A DNA stretch of 64,000 nt, from NCBI GenBank assembly GCA_007449985.2, contig VIIQ02000107.1, positions 62,001 through 126,000 of the forward strand, written 5' to 3'. The position numbers and the translations under genes were made by a program. Source of the DNA: Desmodesmus armatus. Its lineage: Eukaryota; Chlorophyta; Chlorophyceae; Sphaeropleales; Scenedesmaceae. Each line of letters opens with the position of its first letter. The stretch's first letter is position 1. Shown here piece after piece: positions 62,551 through 64,000 of the stretch. The notes below the pieces were generated by a model. The model saw only the letters and a list, made by a program, of their open reading frames with translations. It ran no database searches and was not told the origin of the DNA.

Positions 62551-64000
62551 CTAATTGCGCATGACAGCAGCCTCGTTGGCACCACATCTCTGTCTCTGGC
62601 TACAGCGTAGACTTTTACCCCCTCTCTTCCCTCTCCTCCGGTACAGAGACAATCTTCGTTGCCTCATGTCCCTGCCGTTGAGTGCTGGCAGTGGCTCCAC
62701 CAGTGCTGAGTCACTCTCTGCCTCATCAGCCTCATCACTGCTGCTGCTGCGGTCCTCAGCCTGGGCACGCCACATGTCTGCAGGCAACACCAGCACAGCA
62801 CACACAATGGGAGCTGTCAGCTTGCATTGACGTAAGGAGGTTGGAACTCCTGCCAGTCGGTACAGTGCCCGCAGGTGCGACGGCAGGGAGATGCACGTGC
62901 AATTTTTCTGGAAAAAGGAAGCAATAGCTGAAGATAAGATGCACCGACGCATGTCACCAACCATGTCGCCGATCCATGCCACCATCAACAAATTGGACAA
63001 AGCAAACCTGTACGCCAACTGCTGTGCTAGGACAAGGAAAGCCACCGCCTGCCAGCCGACGAGGCCAATCCCAGGACCCGGCAGACACTTCATTCATGCT
63101 CGACAATGCAAGACGATGCCCCACAGCTCCCCACCTGCGTACACGCCTCCCGCCTCCAGCAGTTGTGCATGGCTGCCCTCCTCCACCAACTTCCCCTCAG
63201 CCAGCACCAGGATGCGGTCACAGCCAGACACAGTGCTCAGACGGTGAGCAACAAAGATCGAGGTGCGACCCTGTGCAGCGAGCAGACACAGCACCGGGGT
63301 CAGCACAAGTCCTCATGTTGCTTCCTTGTCAGACAACTGAGCACCATTAGGTGAGAACAGCGAAAGAGCAGACATGCAGCACAATCCCGCTCTGAAAGAT
63401 GCGCAGGCAGAACTTATCATGTGCAATCATTCATTTTTTTCTGTCATGTGCACACACCCGCAGGTCGATGATGAGGGCCACAGCAGCAGCAGCGAAAGCA
63501 GCAGCAGCAGAGGTGTTCACAACATGAACACCAACTTACTCGCGCCAGCTCATCCAAGCTGCTGAGTATGCTGGCCTCAGTTGCAGTGTCCAGCGCTGAC
63601 GTGGCCTCATCACAGATCAGCAGACGCGGTGCACGCAGGAATGCGCGCGCGATTGCGACTCGCTGCTTCTCCCCACCACTGAGCTTGAGTCCACGCTCCC
63701 CCACCATGGTCTTGTATCCCTCTGGCATGCGCAGCACTGCGTCGTGCAGGTGCGCCAACTTGGCAGCAGCAATGACCTCGTCATCAGTGGCAGTGGGCTT
63801 GCCGTACCTGCAGGAACAGGCAGCCAATTTGTTTTTGAATCTAGCATTCTAAAGCATGCATGCATACGGCTATGATGAAGAGACAGAACAGCCCCAACAA
63901 AGCCAAACACGACGTTTACAGGCCAGGCTGTCACAACTGAGCTGCAGGTAGGGCTAGCAGAAGCCCTCCCTGCCTATTTGCTGGCCCAGCACAAATGCAA
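62551..64000 (-). CDS. ABC half-transporter of the Atm1/ABCB7 type, C-terminal part
   Basis: Mitochondrial Atm1-type exporters move glutathione-linked sulfur compounds needed for cytosolic iron-sulfur cluster assembly. Three 3' exons are visible: 63540..63807, 63135..63270 and 62551..62777, in phase. The nucleotide-binding domain shows [40 protein letters not shown] (signature), [20 protein letters not shown] (Walker B plus D-loop SALDT) and the switch histidine in [20 protein letters not shown]. Then [19 protein letters not shown] and a Ser/Glu-rich tail ([19 protein letters not shown]). [14 protein letters not shown] fits the Atm1 subfamily, but other ABCB half-transporters cannot be excluded. 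Walker A and the membrane domain lie beyond the window; the window ends in an intron. Confidence 0.85.

Overview
The window looks like nuclear DNA of a chlorophyte green alga. Genes are cut into many short exons with GT-AG introns. Several products are plastid-directed (a PSB33/TEF5-type thylakoid protein, an organellar methionyl-tRNA synthetase, plastid ArgJ), proteins carry long Gln/Ala runs, CAG repeats abound, and some genes have a TGTAA poly(A) signal downstream. A Scenedesmus-like alga is my guess, not something the sequence proves. No rRNA, tRNA or CRISPR array was found.

Layout, left to right: 3' end of a leucine-rich-repeat gene (+, 1-1066); GET4 (-, 2069-4043) divergent from PSB33/TEF5 (+, 4387-7201); organellar MetRS (+, 8368-14276); a gene-poor stretch with a 143-bp hAT-type MITE (16139-16281) and degenerate tandem duplications; spliced histone H2A (-, 18110-19856); fructosamine-3-kinase-like gene (-, 20338-25472) divergent from a rhomboid-like pseudoprotease (+, 25744-29200); a large PHD-finger-like low-complexity protein (-, 30211-38347); a TM9SF/nonaspanin (-, 39321-43685) divergent from proteasome subunit RPN8 (+, 44332-48713); plastid ArgJ (+, 48974-54213); an unrecognised nuclear-looking gene (+, 55240-56742); a tentative gene (+, 59067-60439); and the 3' end of an Atm1-type ABC transporter (-, 62551 to window end). 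Splice phases were checked by hand. GET4, PSB33, MetRS, H2A, FN3K, the rhomboid-like gene, TM9SF, RPN8 and ArgJ all give continuous full-length frames.

The genes are mostly housekeeping functions and do not form a pathway. The unusual feature is in the introns. Nearly every long gene carries decayed tandem copies of its own exon edges. Copies of an exon's 3' end plus donor lie in the downstream intron, and copies of an exon's 5' end plus acceptor lie in the upstream intron. They are interleaved with long homopolymer tracts of consistent polarity: G-runs after donors and C-runs before acceptors on the sense strand. MetRS is the clearest case, with at least ten such ghosts including a copied last 200 bp with its stop codon. 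A second intronic feature is a set of four long foldback hairpins, two in RPN8 introns and two in ArgJ introns. The two RPN8 hairpins have the same geometry: 53-nt arms, 4-nt loop, 110 nt in all.
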